NCBI RefSeq assembly: GCF_042649685.1
Contig: NZ_JBHRZT010000070.1
Location: 1-64,000 of the forward strand
Direction of reading: 5' to 3'
Length of the DNA stretch: 64,000 nt
DNA from: Bacillus_BA songklensis
Lineage (GTDB): Bacteria; Bacillota; Bacilli; Bacillales; Bacillaceae_H
Shown: in pieces, positions 17,074 to 25,906 of the stretch
Position numbering within the stretch: the stretch's first letter is position 1
How the letters are laid out: the number at the start of each line of letters is the position of its first letter
The notes under the pieces: model-generated
The model's database searches: none
Told to the model about the DNA's origin: nothing
Seen by the model: only the letters and a program-made list of their open reading frames with translations
Made by a program: the position numbers and the translations under genes

Positions 17074-18672
17074 TTATTGAAACTCAACTGTTCCTAATTC
17101 ATCAGAGCCAGTTGGATGTGCTTTAAAGCCAGTGATGTTAGCTTTTCCTGCTAACGCTGGTTTTGAGTGCACAAGAGGTACCCAAGGGGCGTCATCTTTA
17201 ATAATTTCTTGTGCTTTTTTGTATAATTCGTTTCGTTTCTTAGTATCTACTTCAGTTTGAGCTTGAATGAACAATTTATGAACCTCTTCATTTTGGTAAT
17301 AAGAGTAGTTGTTGCTGCCGATTGAATCTTTGTCTAGTAATACGTACAAGAAGTTATCAGCATCACCGTTGTCGCCGGTCCATCCAAGCAAGAAAGAATC
17401 GGCTTCGCCAGCACGGGCTTTGTCTAAATATGTTGCCCACTCATATGTGACGATTTTGGCTTTTACACCGATTTTCGCAAAGTTGGCTTGAAGGGCTTCC
17501 GCTACCTTTTGGCCATCTGGCATGTACGGACGCGGCACAGGCATCGCCCATAGTTCCATTTCAAATCCATCCGGATAGCCTGCTTCTGCTAATAATTGTT
17601 TTGCCTTTTCTAAATCAAATGGATAATCTTGAATGGCATCATTGTAACCTTCTACTACTTCCGGCATCGGGTTGATCGCTGGAGTGGCTTCACCAGCAAA
17701 GAATGCATCAATTAATGCTTTTTTATCAACCGCATAGTTTAACGCTTGGCGAACTTTTTTATCCTTTAATGGACCTCTTGTCGATGTTAAACCTAAGTAT
17801 GCTACGTTTAAAGACGGACGGAAGAAAGTTTGTAAGTTAGAATCGCTTTCGATTCCAGGGACATCACTGAAATTCACGCCGTCAATTAAATCAACTTCGC
17901 CTGTTTTTAATGCATTTAGACGAGCTGAATTTTCAGGAATTACTTTAAAGATAACTTGATTTAATTTTGGAAGACCATCTATCCAATAGTTTTCATTTTT
18001 GACGATTGTAATACGATCATTTCGTTTCCACTCTTTAAATTTGAATGCCCCTGTACCTACAGGATTTTCATTGTATTTGTCGCCATACTTCTCGATGGCA
18101 GCCGGTGATGAAATCGCAAACGGTGACATCGCTAAATTTTTGAAGAATGGAGCTAATGGACGACTTAATTTAAATTCTACTGTAGTTGGATCCACCGCTT
18201 TTACTTCCTGGATCACATCGCCAAATTGAGAGTTATAGTAGTAGAATTGCTCTTTGTTACCTGCTTTCCAGCGATTAAAGTTAAATACAACCGCTTCTGC
18301 ATTGAAGTCTGTACCGTCATGGAATTTAACGCCTTCTTGTAATTTAAGCGTATACGTCAAACCATCCTTTGAAACAGACCATTCTTTTGCAAGCCCCGGA
18401 TGTAATTCAGTATCTTGTTCACCGAACTCAATTAACGTATTGAATAAGTTTTTCGTTACTTTAAAAGACTCCCCGTCTGTTGCAGTAGCAGGGTCTAGAG
18501 ATACTGTATCTCCGCCGCGGCCAAATACAAGAGTATCTTGTTTACTGCCGCTTTCTTGCTTTCCGCCTTCCTTGGATCCGCTTCCTGTTGACTCTGACTT
18601 ACTGCATCCAACAAGCGCCACGGAAAGTGTAAGTACAACAATCAGTACTAAAGCATACCATTTCCTCTTCAT
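17074..18672 (-). CDS. Oligopeptide ABC transporter substrate-binding lipoprotein
   Basis: 532 residues. A lipoprotein signal with lipobox LVGC (C23) anchors it outside the membrane, followed by a Ser/Gly/Lys-rich linker. The family 5 solute-binding domain has LDPATATDGESFKVTKNLF, LAKEWSVSKDGLTYTFK-like strands and the conserved VRQALNYAVDKK. It delivers peptides to the permeases encoded downstream. Family resemblance is closest to DppE/AppA-type proteins; the exact ligand is not readable. Confidence 0.92.
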   Translation of the reverse strand: MKRKWYALVLIVVLTLSVALVGCSKSESTGSGSKEGGKQESGSKQDTLVFGRGGDTVSLDPATATDGESFKVTKNLFNTLIEFGEQDTELHPGLAKEWSVSKDGLTYTLKLQEGVKFHDGTDFNAEAVVFNFNRWKAGNKEQFYYYNSQFGDVIQEVKAVDPTTVEFKLSRPLAPFFKNLAMSPFAISSPAAIEKYGDKYNENPVGTGAFKFKEWKRNDRITIVKNENYWIDGLPKLNQVIFKVIPENSARLNALKTGEVDLIDGVNFSDVPGIESDSNLQTFFRPSLNVAYLGLTSTRGPLKDKKVRQALNYAVDKKALIDAFFAGEATPAINPMPEVVEGYNDAIQDYPFDLEKAKQLLAEAGYPDGFEMELWAMPVPRPYMPDGQKVAEALQANFAKIGVKAKIVTYEWATYLDKARAGEADSFLLGWTGDNGDADNFLYVLLDKDSIGSNNYSYYQNEEVHKLFIQAQTEVDTKKRNELYKKAQEIIKDDAPWVPLVHSKPALAGKANITGFKAHPTGSDELGTVEFQ

Positions 18673-18737
18673 TTAAAATCCCCCTTCTTATGTTATATAT
18701 CTATCATTAATGTTATCTATCATCCTTACTGTTTGTT

Positions 18738-19706
18738 TCATTCGTAAAGATGGCAGGCAACAAAATGATTTGGTTCAATCTCTTTTAATACGGGACGATT
18801 TGTTTTACATATATCCATACATTTACCGCAGCGTGTATGAAAAGGGCAGCCTACCGGTGGATTCGACGGGCTCGGCAAATCGCCTTGAAGCACGATTTGC
18901 TGGCGTTTAAATTCCGGATCCGGAACAGGTACGGCTGATAACAATGCTTCGGTGTAGGGATGAAGCGGCTTCTCGTAAATTCTTTCGCTCTCGGCCAGTT
19001 CTACCATTTGCCCTAGATACATCACTCCAACGCGATCACTGATATGTCGAACAACGCCTAAATCGTGAGAGATAAAAATATACGTTAATTGAAACTCTTT
19101 TTGTAAGTCTTCCAGCAAGTTCAAAACCTGGGATTGGATCGACACATCGAGAGCCGAAACAGGTTCATCGGCAATAATCAGCTTTGGTTTTGTCATCAGC
19201 GCTCTTGCAATACCGATACGCTGTCTTTGTCCTCCGCTGAACTGATGGGGATAGCGGCTTGCATGATAGCTGCTCAAACCGACCACTTCCAGTATCTCCC
19301 TAACCTTTTTCCGTCTCTCTTCCTTATTGCCTATTCCATGAACAATAAGGGGTTCTTCTAATATTTTTTCGATGGTATGGCGCGGATTGAGAGAAGCGAA
19401 TGGATCTTGAAATACCATTTGCATTTCCCGTCTCAACTTACGCATTTCACTATTGGATAAACTCGTAATCTCTTTTTCTTCAAAAATGACCTGTCCATCA
19501 GTAGGCTCAATCAACCGGAGCAGCAATCGTCCCGTCGTTGACTTCCCGCAGCCGCTCTCTCCTACAATTCCGAGCGTTTCACCCTTTTTCACGTCGAAAC
19601 TTAGGCCGTCCACGGCTTTAACGGTTCCTATTTCCTTACCAAAAAGGCCGCCCTTGATGGAAAAATGTTTCTTCAACCCTTTAACTTGTAGTAACGATTC
19701 CATCAT
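18738..19706 (-). CDS. Oligopeptide ABC transporter ATP-binding protein, OppF/DppF type
   Basis: 323 residues. Walker A GESGCGKST, signature FSGGQRQRIG, Walker B LIIADEPVSALD and the C-terminal oligopeptide-transporter domain ending PVGCPFHTRCGKC are present. I start at the ATG at 19706, behind GGGGG; the longest frame starts deeper inside the upstream ATPase gene. It overlaps that gene by 26 bp, so the two ATPases are coupled. Confidence 0.9.
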   Translation of the reverse strand: MMESLLQVKGLKKHFSIKGGLFGKEIGTVKAVDGLSFDVKKGETLGIVGESGCGKSTTGRLLLRLIEPTDGQVIFEEKEITSLSNSEMRKLRREMQMVFQDPFASLNPRHTIEKILEEPLIVHGIGNKEERRKKVREILEVVGLSSYHASRYPHQFSGGQRQRIGIARALMTKPKLIIADEPVSALDVSIQSQVLNLLEDLQKEFQLTYIFISHDLGVVRHISDRVGVMYLGQMVELAESERIYEKPLHPYTEALLSAVPVPDPEFKRQQIVLQGDLPSPSNPPVGCPFHTRCGKCMDICKTNRPVLKEIEPNHFVACHLYE

Positions 19707-20697
19707 TTTGTCCAACCCCCTCTTCTGCATATAGGAAACAACGCACACGATGCCCCGGTTCATCTACTTCATAAAGAAGGGGATCTTCTTGATAACATCG
19801 ATCGCTTACATAGTCACAGCGACCAGCAAAACGACAGCCTTTCTTAATTGATCCAGGTTTTGGTACATTACCCGGAATGGAATATAAGCGGTCCTTTTTG
19901 TAACGCTTGTCCGGTACAGATTGGATTAGCCCTTTTGTATACGGATGCTTCGGATTTTTAAAAATCATTTGTACATCTGCCTCTTCGACAACCTTACCGG
20001 CATACATGACACTCACTCGGTCACATACTTCCGCTACCACACCTAAATCATGCGTAATAAGCATAATCGCCGTATTTAATTTTTCATTGAGTTCTTTCAT
20101 AAGTTGTAAGATTTGCGCTTGAATGGTCACATCCAATGCGGTCGTTGGTTCATCGGCAATTAATAACTTTGGGTCGCAAAGCAGGGCCATCGCAATCATG
20201 ACACGTTGGCGCATCCCGCCTGACAGTTGATGCGGATATTCTCGAAATAACTCTTCCGGCCTTGGAAGACCCACCAGCCTTAACATGTTAATGACATGGC
20301 CCTTCGCTTTCTTTTTATCCCACTTTCTATGTATTCGGATTGCTTCTGTCAATTGGTTGCCGATTGTAAACAAAGGATTGAGTGAGGTCATTGGTTCTTG
20401 GAAGATCATCGCAATATCATTTCCTCTTATTTCGCGCATTCTTTTCTCGGATGCCCGGGCTAAGTCTTCACCATTAAAGTAAATATGACCAGAAGTGATT
20501 TTCCCTGGAGGAGATGGAATGAGCTTCATGATGGAAAGGGAGGTCACACTTTTTCCACAGCCGGATTCTCCAACAATCCCTAAAATCTCCCCTTCGTTTA
20601 TGTGAAAATCAACATGATCAACTGCTGGTATTTCGCCTTCCTCTGTGAAAAACGATGTTTTTAATCCTACTACATCGAGCACTTTCTTTCTTGTCAC
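19681..20697 (-). CDS. Oligopeptide ABC transporter ATP-binding protein, OppD/DppD type
   Basis: About 338 residues and the first gene of the five-gene operon. Walker A GESGCGKS, signature LSGGMRQRVM, Walker B LLIADEPTTALD; the C-terminal extension has the CRFAGRCDYVSDRC cysteine cluster common in OppD-like ATPases. The start is uncertain: only GTG codons are available (20712 or 20697), with GGGATGTGAG before the second. I prefer 20697. Confidence 0.88.
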   Translation of the reverse strand: MTRKKVLDVVGLKTSFFTEEGEIPAVDHVDFHINEGEILGIVGESGCGKSVTSLSIMKLIPSPPGKITSGHIYFNGEDLARASEKRMREIRGNDIAMIFQEPMTSLNPLFTIGNQLTEAIRIHRKWDKKKAKGHVINMLRLVGLPRPEELFREYPHQLSGGMRQRVMIAMALLCDPKLLIADEPTTALDVTIQAQILQLMKELNEKLNTAIMLITHDLGVVAEVCDRVSVMYAGKVVEEADVQMIFKNPKHPYTKGLIQSVPDKRYKKDRLYSIPGNVPKPGSIKKGCRFAGRCDYVSDRCYQEDPLLYEVDEPGHRVRCFLYAEEGVGQNDGIVTTS

Positions 20698-20755
20698 GTT
20701 CTCACATCCCACAGTTGCTTATTTTTTAAATAATTAGAATATTTTTCATTTTTAG

Positions 20756-20783
20756 AGTATACATTCTATCCTAAAAAAGTTAA
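20756..20783 (-). promoter_or_regulatory. Candidate promoter of the oligopeptide operon
   Basis: Minus strand TTAACT, 16-nt spacer, TATACT. The start point would be about 50 nt before the first gene. Confidence 0.45.
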
Positions 20784-20847
20784 AGGGAATTTGTGCGGAA
20801 TTCCCTATTTTTCCATCGACAAAAACCGACATACTTTTTCAAAAGGG

Positions 20848-20909
20848 TGTAAATCCTTTATACAGAAAGGGTTTACATTCATCTCTACACTTTTTTTGAA
20901 ACGCTTACA
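20848..20909. promoter_or_regulatory. Inverted repeat and cre-like site upstream of the oligopeptide operon
   Basis: TGTAAATCCTTT (20848-20859) and AAAGGGTTTACA (20866-20877) form a 12-bp inverted repeat with one G-U pair. At 20896-20909, TTGAAACGCTTACA matches the CcpA cre consensus TGWAANCGNTNWCA at all but two positions. Both lie upstream of the promoter. Regulator identity is inference. Confidence 0.35.
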
Positions 20910-21186
20910 TTTTTCCTTATAGAAAAAAATACCCTTGATATTTATGACCTTATCATCATTACTAACTGGTAAAATTTATCTTATAAGTATAATGTCTTCC
21001 CCTAGTTGTCTCTATGTAAAAGAAAAAGAACAGTATCATAAAAAAGTTTTGCCATAAATTTTTAACTAGAGAAAAAACTCTAGTCAAGAATTATATTGAT
21101 TTTAACAATTTTGGGCTCATTCGTATGAAACAACCCTTTCATTTCCTTGATAGGACCGAACATCCATATTACATTTTACGCTCATT

Positions 21187-21227
21187 ATAAAAAAGCCGGC
21201 TGCCCTAAATTCAGGGCAGCCGGTTTT
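21187..21227 (-). terminator. Terminator of ygaD
   Basis: GCCGGCTGCCCT / AGGGCAGCCGG stem followed on the minus strand by TTTTTTAT, abutting the stop codon. Confidence 0.9.
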
Positions 21228-22979
21228 TTAGTCTGTATCCAGTTGTTGTACATTGAATAATTGATAATAATTCCCTTTTTTCTCCATTAATTCTTCATGC
21301 GTACCTGTTTCGACAATGTTTCCATGCTCTAATAATACAATACGATCTACATGGGTAATGGTTGATAGCCTATGGGCTACAATAAAGGTAGTACGATCTT
21401 TCGCCAGTTCTTCAAGAGCCTCTTGTATCAAGTGTTCACTCTCTAAATCCAGTGCCGAAGTTGCTTCATCAAAAATAAAGATCGGAGGATTTTTTAAAAA
21501 CACTCTTGCAATAGCAATACGCTGTTTCTGTCCACCAGATAACTTCACTCCCCGCTCCCCTACTTTTGTATTGTACCCTTCAGGCAGGTTTAAGATAAAA
21601 TCATGTGCATTGGCTGCTTTTGCTGCCTGAATCACTTCTTCTTCTGTTGCATCTGGCTTTCCCATCAAAATATTCTCTTTCACTGATTCACTAAATAAAA
21701 CAGCATCCTGCAGCACTATTCCAATTTTATCGCGTAAACTTCGCACCTTATAATCGCGAATGTCCCGGTCGTCAATTAAAATTCTTCCTTCTGTCACATC
21801 GTAAAAACGGGGAATCAAGCTGATTAAGGTCGATTTGCCTCCGCCGCTCATCCCAACAAGCGCCACAGATTGTCCTGATTGTACATGAAGATTGATGTCG
21901 TTCAACACGAATGTTTCTTCATCTTCATATGCAAAAGAAACATGATCCAATATAACCTCGCCTTTTACACCCCTGCACTCCATCGCGTCAGGGCTATCGA
22001 CAATATCATACTTCTCGTCAATAAACTCAAATACCCGATCCATCGACGCAAAAGATTGTGTAAGGGTAGTTGAAGAGTTCACCAACCGGCGAAGCGGATT
22101 GTACAAGCGGTCAATATAGCCTACAAATGCAATCATCGTTCCTACTGTCAAATCCCCCTGAATCACTTGCAAGGCCGCATAGCCAATAACTAGGAGAGGA
22201 GCAACATCCGTAACGGTGTTCACGACAGCGAACGTTTTTGCATTCCAGCTCGTGTGTTCAAGAGCTTTTTCTAAAAAATTAAGGTTTTGCTTATTAAACT
22301 GCTCTTGTTCATGATCTTCAATGGCGAAGCTTTTAATGACCGATATCCCCTGCACCCTTTCATGCAAATGACCTTGTACTTCAGCTAATGCTTGTGATCG
22401 CACACGAGTCAGATGCCGCAAACGGCTGTAAAAATATTTAACGGAAAATGCATAGATAGGAAATAAGATGATCGATACAATAGTTAAAGTTATATCCATT
22501 GTGAACATGATGGCAATCGCGATCAAAATGGTCAGCGTATCGAGCCATACGTTCATTAACCCTGTAATGACAAACGTTTTTGTTTGCTCTACGTCATTGA
22601 TGATCCTGGAGATGATCTCTCCCGCCCTTGTATTCGAATAATAGCGTAAGCTTAACTTTTGGAGGTGGTCAAACAGCCTATCACGAATGTCATAAAGAAC
22701 TTTACTTCCAACCCACTGGGCATAATATTGACGATAGTATTCAATAGGAGGTCTTAATATGACGAAAACAACAAGCATAACAGCCATAATGGTGATTAAT
22801 TCTTTTGTTTTTGCCGCAGAAGAAAGCCCATTTTGATTAATGATGTCATCTACTATGTATTTTAATAAGAGAGGGATTAACAGCGGAATCCCGAATTTAA
22901 TAATTCCAATCAAAACTGTCCCGATAATTTGCCATCTGTACGGTTTTACGAAATGCATGTAACGTCTTATGGTGCTCAG
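21228..22979 (-). CDS. ygaD: ABC multidrug/lipid exporter YgaD (permease-ATPase fusion), apparent CTG start
   Basis: 583 residues from CTG, 576 from the first ATG. Six membrane helices (1-310) are fused to an ATPase with Walker A GMSGGGKST, signature LSGGQKQRIA and Walker B IFIFDEATSALD; it would work as a dimer. Relatives begin with a few residues then RYMxFVKPYKWQI. Here that segment (STIRRYMHFVKPYRWQ) is present but its first codon is CTG at 22979, seven nt after AAGGGGGA. The ATG at 22958 has no nearby Shine-Dalgarno. Either CTG is used or a mutation weakened the start. Confidence 0.85.
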   Translation of the reverse strand: MSTIRRYMHFVKPYRWQIIGTVLIGIIKFGIPLLIPLLLKYIVDDIINQNGLSSAAKTKELITIMAVMLVVFVILRPPIEYYRQYYAQWVGSKVLYDIRDRLFDHLQKLSLRYYSNTRAGEIISRIINDVEQTKTFVITGLMNVWLDTLTILIAIAIMFTMDITLTIVSIILFPIYAFSVKYFYSRLRHLTRVRSQALAEVQGHLHERVQGISVIKSFAIEDHEQEQFNKQNLNFLEKALEHTSWNAKTFAVVNTVTDVAPLLVIGYAALQVIQGDLTVGTMIAFVGYIDRLYNPLRRLVNSSTTLTQSFASMDRVFEFIDEKYDIVDSPDAMECRGVKGEVILDHVSFAYEDEETFVLNDINLHVQSGQSVALVGMSGGGKSTLISLIPRFYDVTEGRILIDDRDIRDYKVRSLRDKIGIVLQDAVLFSESVKENILMGKPDATEEEVIQAAKAANAHDFILNLPEGYNTKVGERGVKLSGGQKQRIAIARVFLKNPPIFIFDEATSALDLESEHLIQEALEELAKDRTTFIVAHRLSTITHVDRIVLLEHGNIVETGTHEELMEKKGNYYQLFNVQQLDTD

Positions 22980-23003
22980 AAATATTCCCCCTTACAATAA
23001 ACA

Positions 23004-23041
23004 CCTAAAAAACCTGTTGATGGAAAAGGCAACAGGTTTTT
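23004..23041 (-). terminator. Terminator of ygaC
   Basis: AAAACCTGTTG / CAACAGGTTTT stem; the minus strand ends in TTTTTT. It also lies just upstream of the ygaD ribosome-binding site. Confidence 0.8.
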
Positions 23042-23049
23042 GGCTTACC

Positions 23050-23583
23050 TCAAGGATTTCGATAAGTCAAATATCTTTCATACCATGTATCAATAAAATC
23101 TGGTGCAAACGGCCCTTTACGTTGACGAATCCAGTTTTTCAACGTTTCTACGTTTTCATGTAAAATTTGATCAATTACAGCCGGGTAATTCATTTGCCTG
23201 CGATGACGCTCATATTCATCTTGATCGAGCAAAGTGTACGTCATATCAGGAAAAACTTTAATATCCAAATCATAATCAATGTACTTTAGCGCTTCTTCAT
23301 CATAAATAAACGGCGAGCTGATATTACAGTAATAATAAATACCATCTTCTCTGAGCATCCCAATAATATTGAACCAATATTTGGCATGAAAATAACAAAT
23401 AGCCGGCTCACGGGTAATCCATGTTCTGCCGTCCGATTCTGTCACAACCGTGCGATCATTGCCACCTATCACCATATTTCTAGAACCTTTTAAAATAGTC
23501 GTGGCATCCCATATACGGTGTATTTTGCCGTTATGTTTGTAACTATGTATTTGAATTGTTTCTCCTTCGATGGGAAAGCCCAT
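23050..23583 (-). CDS. ygaC: DUF402 nucleoside di-/triphosphatase family protein YgaC
   Basis: 177 residues, full length for the family. The DUF402 barrel carries the conserved acidic/aromatic set YYCNISSPF, YIDYDLDIKVFPD and DQDEY; a staphylococcal member hydrolyses nucleoside tri- and diphosphates. The activity here is inferred from family. AGGGGAG precedes the ATG. It has its own terminator and precedes ygaD as in B. subtilis. Confidence 0.85.
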   Translation of the reverse strand: MGFPIEGETIQIHSYKHNGKIHRIWDATTILKGSRNMVIGGNDRTVVTESDGRTWITREPAICYFHAKYWFNIIGMLREDGIYYYCNISSPFIYDEEALKYIDYDLDIKVFPDMTYTLLDQDEYERHRRQMNYPAVIDQILHENVETLKNWIRQRKGPFAPDFIDTWYERYLTYRNP

Positions 23584-23659
23584 GTTTACTCCCCTACTTT
23601 CATTTAACGCTTTCTAGCCCTATTTATACTATTATAGCGATTTGAGAGCTAATTTAAAA

Positions 23660-23697
23660 CAAAAGAGCCATCTTTTGGAGTAGATGGCCGTTTTTCT
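23660..23697 (-). terminator. Terminator of ygaB
   Basis: Minus strand GCCATCT / AGATGGC stem followed by TTTTGTTTT. Confidence 0.75.
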
Positions 23698-23707
23698 AAA
23701 CAAAAAT

Positions 23708-23953
23708 TTAAGATACAGTAGCCTGGTACGTTCTAATGATTTCAGCTGTTTGAGTCTCGAATGTTTGTTGAATTTCTTTTAGTTGAAGTTTCATGGACAA
23801 AATTTCTTCACGCAAGAAATTTAATTTCGTTTTCTCTTGCAACTTTTCAAGCTCCTGCTCAATTTCCTGACAACGCTCAATCTCTGATTGCAAAAACAAT
23901 AGCTGATCCATCGTTTCCAATTGTTGGCCTACCAATGTATCAAAGTGATTCAT
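23708..23953 (-). CDS. ygaB: YgaB family coiled-coil protein
   Basis: 81 residues, almost entirely helical with heptad-like leucines from about residue 17 to 70 (IERCQEIEQELEKLQEK and on). The ATG at 23953 follows GGAGG with proper spacing; the longer frame uses TTG and translates the ribosome-binding site itself. Its position between sspE and ygaC is that of B. subtilis ygaB. No function is known. Confidence 0.75.
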   Translation of the reverse strand: MNHFDTLVGQQLETMDQLLFLQSEIERCQEIEQELEKLQEKTKLNFLREEILSMKLQLKEIQQTFETQTAEIIRTYQATVS

Positions 23954-24083
23954 TTCATTTACCCTCCTCACCAACTTTGAGCATCTTTTCCTTTCGTACT
24001 AGATTCTTTTTCAAGCGCTGTGAATCCTTTGACGAGATATGTAAACTTTCAAGAAGTTTTGTCGCCACCGCAGTTTCTCACTG

Positions 24084-24117
24084 AAAAAGGTACTTCCTAT
24101 GAACAAGGAAGTACCTT
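24084..24117 (-). terminator. Terminator of sspE
   Basis: AAGGTACTTCCT / AGGAAGTACCTT stem; the minus strand continues with TTTTT. Confidence 0.85.
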
Positions 24118-24129
24118 GAAGTAAATCAA

Positions 24130-24486
24130 TTAGCGACTAGAATTTTGGTTTTTTGCAGCTTGTGATTGAGCATTTTGCTGTCTAACTTGTTGGATGTTAG
24201 TTCCAGCCGCTGTTTCAGAAGCGAACTCAGTGCCGAATTGGCCTGCACCAGCTGCTGCTCCGGCTGCTGCACCAGCTGCGCGACCTGCTTGTGCAGATTG
24301 AGCGTTTTGCTGACGTACTTGTTGTACGTTTGTACCAGCTGCTGTTTCAGAAGCGAACTCAGTACCGAATTGGCCTGCGCCAGCTGCGCTGCCTGCTTGT
24401 GCAGATTGAGCATTTTGTTGTCTAACTTGCTGGATGTTAGTTCCAGCTGCTGTTCTACCGGCTTGGTTTTTGAAGTTGTTTGCCAT
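24130..24486 (-). CDS. sspE: Gamma-type small acid-soluble spore protein SspE
   Basis: 118 residues. SspE is an amino-acid store in the spore core, degraded at germination by the GPR protease. Two cleavage motifs (GTEFASETAAGTN, the TEFASET type) separate three QQVRQQNAQS repeats, as in other gamma SASPs. It is longer than the B. subtilis protein (84 residues) because of alanine/glycine insertions such as AAGAAAGAAAGAGQFG near residue 70. Two other frames are open across it because of the repeats; they are shadows. A sigma-G-like promoter lies upstream. Confidence 0.93.
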   Translation of the reverse strand: MANNFKNQAGRTAAGTNIQQVRQQNAQSAQAGSAAGAGQFGTEFASETAAGTNVQQVRQQNAQSAQAGRAAGAAAGAAAGAGQFGTEFASETAAGTNIQQVRQQNAQSQAAKNQNSSR

Positions 24487-24508
24487 TGTTAATCACCTCC
24501 ACGACATT

Positions 24509-24539
24509 TAATCTGCCCAGGAGGTGAGAGAACTATCCA
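24509..24539 (-). promoter_or_regulatory. Candidate sigma-G promoter of sspE
   Basis: Minus strand TGGATA (24534-24539), 18-nt spacer, CAGATTA (24509-24515). These match the forespore consensus TGAATA / CATACTA at five of six and five of seven positions. Confidence 0.5.
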
Positions 24540-24552
24540 TAAAAATTTTTTG

Positions 24553-25302
24553 TTACATCATCAATGAACGACCGCCGTCCACAATGATAGTTTGACCTCG
24601 AATCATGCTCGCTGCATCCGAGATTAAAAACATAGCCGCATTGGCCAGATCGGCCATCTCCACCATTCGCCCAGCTGGTGTATTAGCTTTAGCATCTTCT
24701 AACAGCTGATCCCGATTCGGAAAATGCTTTAACGCATCAGTATCCACGGCACCGCCTGAAACTGCGTTAACAACAATATTTTTAGGGGCAAGCTCAATTG
24801 CCAAATAACGGGTCAGCGCTTCAAGTGCCGCTTTTGAAACCCCAACGGTTGTATAGTTTTCCAAATATCGAATGGAACCAAGCGAACTGATGGCGACCAT
24901 TTTGCCGCCGCCCGCTTTTTCCATCAGCTTCGCCGCCTCTTGTGCACAAAATAAAAACGCTTTACTATTAATGTCCATCGTCCAGTCCCAATGACTTTCT
25001 TCAAGCCCCATTGCCGGACGCAGTACACCTGAAGCTGCATTGCTGACAAACACATCCATCCTTCCAAAAGTTTCATCAATGACAGCGAACATTTCTTTGA
25101 TTTTTTCCACTTTTCCAACATTTGCTTTCACTAATAACACTTTTCTTCCAAGTGCTTCAATTTCCTTGGCTGTTTCCTCAGCAGCCGTTTTGCTGCGGGC
25201 ATAGTTAATTACAAGATCATATCCTTCTTTTGCTAACCGAAGGGCAATTTCCTTTCCGATTCCTCGGCTGCTTCCTGTAACAAGTGCTACTTTTTGTGAC
25301 AA
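24553..25302 (-). CDS. fabL: Enoyl-ACP reductase III FabL
   Basis: 249 residues. An SDR enzyme that reduces trans-2-enoyl-ACP with NADPH in fatty acid elongation and is insensitive to triclosan. The cofactor loop is TGSSRGIG, then NAASG; the active site is Y-x6-K in YTTVGVSK, the spacing typical of FabL. I start at TTG (25302), giving SQKVALVTG after the first residue as in B. subtilis, with GGAG eight nt upstream. The ATG two codons earlier is too close to that site. Confidence 0.9.
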   Translation of the reverse strand: MSQKVALVTGSSRGIGKEIALRLAKEGYDLVINYARSKTAAEETAKEIEALGRKVLLVKANVGKVEKIKEMFAVIDETFGRMDVFVSNAASGVLRPAMGLEESHWDWTMDINSKAFLFCAQEAAKLMEKAGGGKMVAISSLGSIRYLENYTTVGVSKAALEALTRYLAIELAPKNIVVNAVSGGAVDTDALKHFPNRDQLLEDAKANTPAGRMVEMADLANAAMFLISDAASMIRGQTIIVDGGRSLMM

Positions 25303-25374
25303 ACCCATCACTCCTTTAAATACCATATTTACTTGTATTGTATAGGAAACAAGCTTTTTTGCCAAAATAAAGTG

Positions 25375-25496
25375 AAACTTCCATGAACGGGGTTCTCCCG
25401 CTCATGGTTAGTTGACCTTATCGGGTTCTTACGGACGGGTGGTTATTCTTCACGTGAAGAAGCCAAGGTCTTATCGACCGTTAGAACAGGGTAAAG
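25375..25496 (+). repeat. Dispersed repeat family C, copy 1 (upstream of yfhS)
   Basis: Starts AACTTCCATGAACGGG, pairs with CCCGCTCATGG, continues GTTAGTTGACCTTATCGGG, a GGTTATTCTTCACGTG-type second hairpin, and ends GACCGTTAGAACAGGGTAAA. It lies 40 bp before the yfhS start in the same orientation. Other copies: 27114, 45733 (partial), 58923 and a degenerate one near 35041. Confidence 0.75.
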
Positions 25497-25536
25497 TCGC
25501 AAAAGGCATTTTAATAAAACAGAGGTGAAGCGACAT

Positions 25537-25761
25537 ATGTACGTAGGTCGTGATATGACAGAGTTATCCATGACTTCTAAACAAGAATGGACAGATAATG
25601 AATTGGAGTATTTTCACCACTCGCTCCAACAAATGGTTCCTTACTTAAATACAGAAGGTCAAACCATTCACCGTGAAATTATTAAAGAAATTGAAGCAAG
25701 AGGCGGATTGAAACGTCACGAAGCCGATTACGCCCATGGTACAAGAATTTCCTATGATTGA
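25537..25761 (+). CDS. yfhS: Small protein YfhS
   Basis: 74 residues, soluble, acidic N-terminal half. MYVGRDMTELSM at the start and YAHGTRISYD at the end match YfhS of B. subtilis, a small protein linked to sporulation by position between fabL and mutY. The ATG start has AGAGGTGAAGCGACAT upstream; the GTG four codons earlier is part of the ribosome-binding site. Function unknown. Confidence 0.75.
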   Translation: MYVGRDMTELSMTSKQEWTDNELEYFHHSLQQMVPYLNTEGQTIHREIIKEIEARGGLKRHEADYAHGTRISYD

Positions 25762-25795
25762 TTAAAACAAAAGGATCTTCTCGTCAGAACGAAAT

Positions 25796-25886
25796 AAGAC
25801 GGGTCATCATGTTTCTAAATTAAAATGAACCGTCAAGAAAATCCCTGTTTTTACTCGATTTATCATGACGGTTCATTTTCAGAAGG
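25796..25886. repeat. Dispersed palindromic repeat family D, copy 2 (yfhS/mutY convergence)
   Basis: AAAATGAACCGTCA / TGACGGTTCATTTT arms about 40 bp apart lie between the 3' ends of two convergent genes. Similar arms occur in D copies 1 and 4. Likely works as a terminator for both. Confidence 0.65.
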
Positions 25887-25906
25887 TTGAATCGGGACCA
25901 TGTTCT

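Larger units (their letters stand above)
20698..21227. other. Intergenic region upstream of the oligopeptide operon
   Basis: 530 bp, AT-rich, no credible ORF. It holds the operon promoter (20756-20783), a GGGAATT/AATTCCC hairpin (about 20789-20811), an inverted repeat (20848-20877), a cre-like site (20896-20909) and the ygaD terminator at the right end. Nothing recognised at 20910-21185. Confidence 0.6.

Noticed and set aside
20789..20811. GGGAATT/AATTCCC hairpin as a terminator
   Set aside because: No T run on either side and it lies upstream of the operon promoter; no function can be claimed.
24130..24486. CRISPR-like or satellite repeat
   Set aside because: The periodicity is that of the SspE protein repeats in frame.
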